Source of the DNA: UBA8752 sp002172485
Lineage (GTDB): Bacteria; Bacteroidota; Bacteroidia; Flavobacteriales_D; Sanyastnellaceae
DNA: 64,000 nt
Assembly: GCA_042089915.1 (NCBI GenBank)
Contig: JBELJZ010000002.1
Coordinates: 62,001 to 126,000, forward strand
Reading direction: 5' to 3'
The translations under genes and the position numbers were made by a program. How positions within the stretch are numbered: position 1 is the first letter of the stretch; every line of letters starts with the position of its first letter. Under the pieces are notes generated by a model. That model was not told the origin of the DNA. It saw nothing but the letters and a program-made list of their open reading frames with translations, and did not search any database. Below, one piece after another: positions 61,466 through 64,000 of this stretch.

Positions 61466-64000
61466 ATGTCCGAAAACCCGACCACACTCTCAGGTGACCA
61501 GGCAGCGCCTCATCGGCGGCGCTGGGGCAGGGCGTGGTTTGGACTGTTCGGGCTGCTGCTGCTGTTGACGGTCTTTACGGGCTGGGTGGCATGGCAAGCG
61601 CAGGATGTGGAGGCGCGGATCCTTCGTGAGATTCAACCACACTTGGCAACGGACGTGCACATTGATGAACTGGAGGTCTCTTTGTGGGCGGCTTGGCCGG
61701 ATGTGCAGGTGCAATTGCAGGCGGTGCGCATTGCGGACGCACTGGACCCGGAGGCGGACTTTATGACCATGGATCAGGTGGATTTGAGGGTCGCGTGTTG
61801 GCCGCTGCTCGAAGGCCAGCTAGAGGTCAAGTCCTTTGGGTTGTCCGGTGGACGGGTTTCCGTGCGCCACACGGCGGATGGGCGAGGCAACTGGACCTTT
61901 TGGAAGGAACAAGACGGCGCTGAGTCCGGGCTGTCCAATTGGCGGATTGACGCATTGTCCCTCGACGCAGTGACCATCCATGGGGACTGGTCGGGTGCCG
62001 AGGACCGCATACAATGGGTGACCACGGTGGAGGATGCAAGTCTGGCCTTGGCTTTGGAAGCAGAAGGTGACGTGTCCTGCAATGGCGCATTGGATTTGGT
62101 TCAGAGCCGGCTTCAGGTGGCTGGAGAAACATGGTTGGAAGCGGTGGATTTGGAGTCGGACATCTCAGGCAGGATCTCGGGCGAAGACGTGTCGCTGACG
62201 TTCGCAAAGGCCGAGTTGGGGCGCTCTGGCGAGGCCGTGGAGCTGGACGCCGAAATGGAGGTGGTCCAAGGGCGATTTGGCTTGTCGTTGTCCGCGCCAG
62301 GTGCGGCATGGTCGGCCGTGACAGCTTTGATGCCACCCACCGTGCAGCTGGCGCTATCGGAGGGGTTGTCTCGGCTTCGGGGGAAGGCGGGCTTGGAGGT
62401 GTTGGTGGGCTCTGGAAATGCGGCGTCTTTGACGCGGTGGGCGGGCCCAGAATCTGAGGATTGGACCCAAGCGTGGGCTGTTCGGGCGGACTTGTCTGGG
62501 ACACGTGTGGTCGAGCAGGGACAGGCGGCGGCCATTCAGTCGGGTGTGGTTGTGGCCCATGCGACGCGTGGAGGATGGCGGGCTGAATCGGGCACGATGC
62601 GCGCTGCCGTGGCAGGTGGAGAGGTGGAGTTTGTGGGGGACGTTGAGGGGGATGGCCGTCGTTGGTCTCTCGATGTCGATGGCCAGGGATGGGTTCGACC
62701 GGCAGGACTTGTGGCATGGGCCAGTCCCGCTGTGACCTGGCCGGAAGGCTGGTCCTTGACGGAGGAAGGCCAGATCCGGGCAGACGGACGCATGGCACTT
62801 CGATCAGGTGGCCAAGGCGGGGTGTCTTGGGAGATTTCCAATGGCGCGAAGTGCAGTGCCGAGGGTGTCCGTTGGCTGGGGACCGAGGGGGAGTTGAAGG
62901 TGGGGGCGCTGGAGGTTCGTGCCGAAGGAGATGGATGGAGTGCAGTGTGTTCCGATGTGCGTGCACCGGGCGTCTCGGGTGCGTCGTTGAAGGCGCGTCA
63001 ACAGGAGGAAGGTCAGCTGGATTTGGTGCTGGACGGCTTGGAGGTCGCACCCTTTCTCAAGGTGTGGAATGACTGGTCTCCGGCCCCAGTGTGGACTGGC
63101 GGAAGTGGGACAATCGCCCCTTGGAATGTGACGGTGGAATGCGGCCCCGTGCGCTACAGTTCGTTGCGCGCAGACCGCATGGAAGTTCAGGGGCGCTGGT
63201 CATCAGGTCGGTTCGTGATCCACGAAATGGAGGCGGATGCCATGGGGGGGCAGTTGGAGGGCACGGGCGTGGTGGACGACCTGCGCGTGGATTTTGATGG
63301 CCGCATGACCGGGGTGGACTTGCCGTCATTTATGGAGGCCACGGATGGCCTGGGGCAATCCACCTTGTTGCCGCGACATGTTCGCGGTCGGACCTGGGCA
63401 AAAGGCCATGTTGGCTATGCCTTTCGGGCAGGGTCGGCACAGCCGTGGGACGCACAGGTAATAGCGCGTGTGGAGGAAGGCGAGCTGATTGAATTTGACT
63501 TGCTTCAGGAGATTCCGTCAGCGTTGGAAGCGGACCGAAAGTCGCGTTTGATTGCGGATGTGGACGACTTGCGCCGGCGGTTGCGGCGGGTTCGGTTCGA
63601 ACCGCTCGTGGTCGAGGTCGAGTTCAAGCGGGACGTGTTGACGCTGGAGCCTGCCATGGTGGAGTCGGACGCGATGGACCTCGGCGTGGAGGGGTGGTAC
63701 AGGTTGGGAGGGCGGATGGACTTCACTTTGGATTTTGCCTTGCGCGACTTGAAGTCCGAAGAGGGGGAATTGGGCACCATGGAGGAAGATGGTTTGGGGC
63801 ACCGCTTTTTTCTGGCGGTCGGGGGTACGCTGGACGCGCCGGAATTCGGCTATGACCGGCAGGCCCACCAGTCTCACCGTCGTGAGCAGCGTCAGGGAGC
63901 GTGGAACCGGCTCAAGAATGTGTTGCAGGGAGAAGAGGGGGAGGACGCAGCGGGCGAGGGTGTGCGCGAGGCGCCTACCCCTTCACAGCCAGCAGTGGAG
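61466..64000 (+). CDS. AsmA-like outer-membrane biogenesis protein, N-terminal part (cut by window edge)
   Basis: An open frame of at least 845 residues runs off the right edge. It starts with a basic N terminus and a single membrane helix ('AWFGLFGLLLLLTVFTGWVAW', about residues 24-44). A long beta-rich region follows, beginning 'LEVSLWAAWPDVQVQLQAVRI', as in AsmA/TamB-type proteins. These bridge the periplasm and move lipids to the outer membrane. The last visible residues are Gly/Glu/Ala-rich. No stop is seen, so the true end lies beyond the window. It diverges from the SOD gene. Confidence 0.85.
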   Translation, partial: MSENPTTLSGDQAAPHRRRWGRAWFGLFGLLLLLTVFTGWVAWQAQDVEARILREIQPHLATDVHIDELEVSLWAAWPDVQVQLQAVRIADALDPEADFMTMDQVDLRVACWPLLEGQLEVKSFGLSGGRVSVRHTADGRGNWTFWKEQDGAESGLSNWRIDALSLDAVTIHGDWSGAEDRIQWVTTVEDASLALALEAEGDVSCNGALDLVQSRLQVAGETWLEAVDLESDISGRISGEDVSLTFAKAELGRSGEAVELDAEMEVVQGRFGLSLSAPGAAWSAVTALMPPTVQLALSEGLSRLRGKAGLEVLVGSGNAASLTRWAGPESEDWTQAWAVRADLSGTRVVEQGQAAAIQSGVVVAHATRGGWRAESGTMRAAVAGGEVEFVGDVEGDGRRWSLDVDGQGWVRPAGLVAWASPAVTWPEGWSLTEEGQIRADGRMALRSGGQGGVSWEISNGAKCSAEGVRWLGTEGELKVGALEVRAEGDGWSAVCSDVRAPGVSGASLKARQQEEGQLDLVLDGLEVAPFLKVWNDWSPAPVWTGGSGTIAPWNVTVECGPVRYSSLRADRMEVQGRWSSGRFVIHEMEADAMGGQLEGTGVVDDLRVDFDGRMTGVDLPSFMEATDGLGQSTLLPRHVRGRTWAKGHVGYAFRAGSAQPWDAQVIARVEEGELIEFDLLQEIPSALEADRKSRLIADVDDLRRRLRRVRFEPLVVEVEFKRDVLTLEPAMVESDAMDLGVEGWYRLGGRMDFTLDFALRDLKSEEGELGTMEEDGLGHRFFLAVGGTLDAPEFGYDRQAHQSHRREQRQGAWNRLKNVLQGEEGEDAAGEGVREAPTPSQPAVE

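Noticed and set aside
1..64000. CRISPR arrays, insertion sequences, prophage or integrated elements
   Set aside because: No spaced direct repeats, transposase, integrase or phage genes were seen on reading both strands. Gene content and order are those of a core chromosome region.

Overview
This window comes from the chromosome of a G+C-rich (about 60% by eye) member of the Bacteroidota, most likely a flavobacterial-type lineage. The evidence is lineage-specific. There are type IX secretion (T9SS) cargo proteins with gliding-motility C-terminal domains, two PorP/SprF proteins and SprE/PorW. There are also DUF4270, DUF4837, DUF3098 and DUF4175 proteins, an atpBEFHAG operon without atpDC, and promoter cores of the Bacteroidota type (TAnnTTTG, here mostly TAnnTTCG). 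Gene order also follows flavobacterial patterns: glmS-DUF4270-starch synthase-panC; tatA-lytic transglycosylase-DUF4837; ftsX-DUF3098-uppP; sprE-bactofilin-atpZ-atp. I see no insertion sequences, prophage, CRISPR array or rRNA operon.

Layout. 0-2 kb: end of a T9SS cargo gene, then radA. 2-3.7 kb (minus): rsmI and an acidic conserved protein. 3.7-11.7 kb (minus): a coupled block of cargo, PorP/SprF, a 1,708-residue SprB-repeat protein and a second PorP/SprF. 11.8-17.7 kb: a biotin carrier protein and hemW diverging from a shared CATG, an EamA transporter and a lamin-tail/PKD secreted protein. 17.8-26.9 kb (plus): DUF4175, an RsbW-like ATPase, ybeY, mnmG, an ALDH7-type dehydrogenase and a TlpA-like lipoprotein. 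26.8-28.8 kb (minus): an M28 peptidase and rpiB. 28.85-29.35 kb: a 497-bp gene-free gap. 29.3-33.9 kb (plus): a MORN-repeat protein, a soluble PAS histidine kinase and a LytTR regulator, followed by a terminator and tRNA-Asn. 34-46.4 kb: a PfkB kinase, an M23 peptidase, sprE, bactofilin, the ATP synthase genes and an NtrY-like kinase. 46.5-54 kb: a cyclase, an outer-membrane protein, a PLP decarboxylase, and glmS, DUF4270 and starch synthase on the minus strand. 54-64 kb: panC, tatA, a transglycosylase, DUF4837, a SlyD-like FKBP, ftsX, DUF3098, uppP, a lipoprotein, an exported superoxide dismutase and the start of an AsmA-like protein.

The most important large-scale signal is replication-related. 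Left of about 29 kb the plus strand has C>G, even in plus-strand genes; right of it G>C, even in minus-strand genes. The switch falls at the 497-bp gap between divergent genes, which holds near-consensus DnaA boxes and an A+T-rich tract. Two identical perfect 16-bp parS palindromes flank mnmG 5-7 kb to the left. Together these suggest that the window spans the chromosomal origin (oriC) and its partition sites.

Functionally the window combines envelope work (T9SS secretion and gliding, peptidoglycan and undecaprenyl recycling, cell division, Tat export), energy production (F-type ATP synthase), translation and RNA maintenance (rsmI, ybeY, mnmG, tRNA-Asn) and several sensory proteins.
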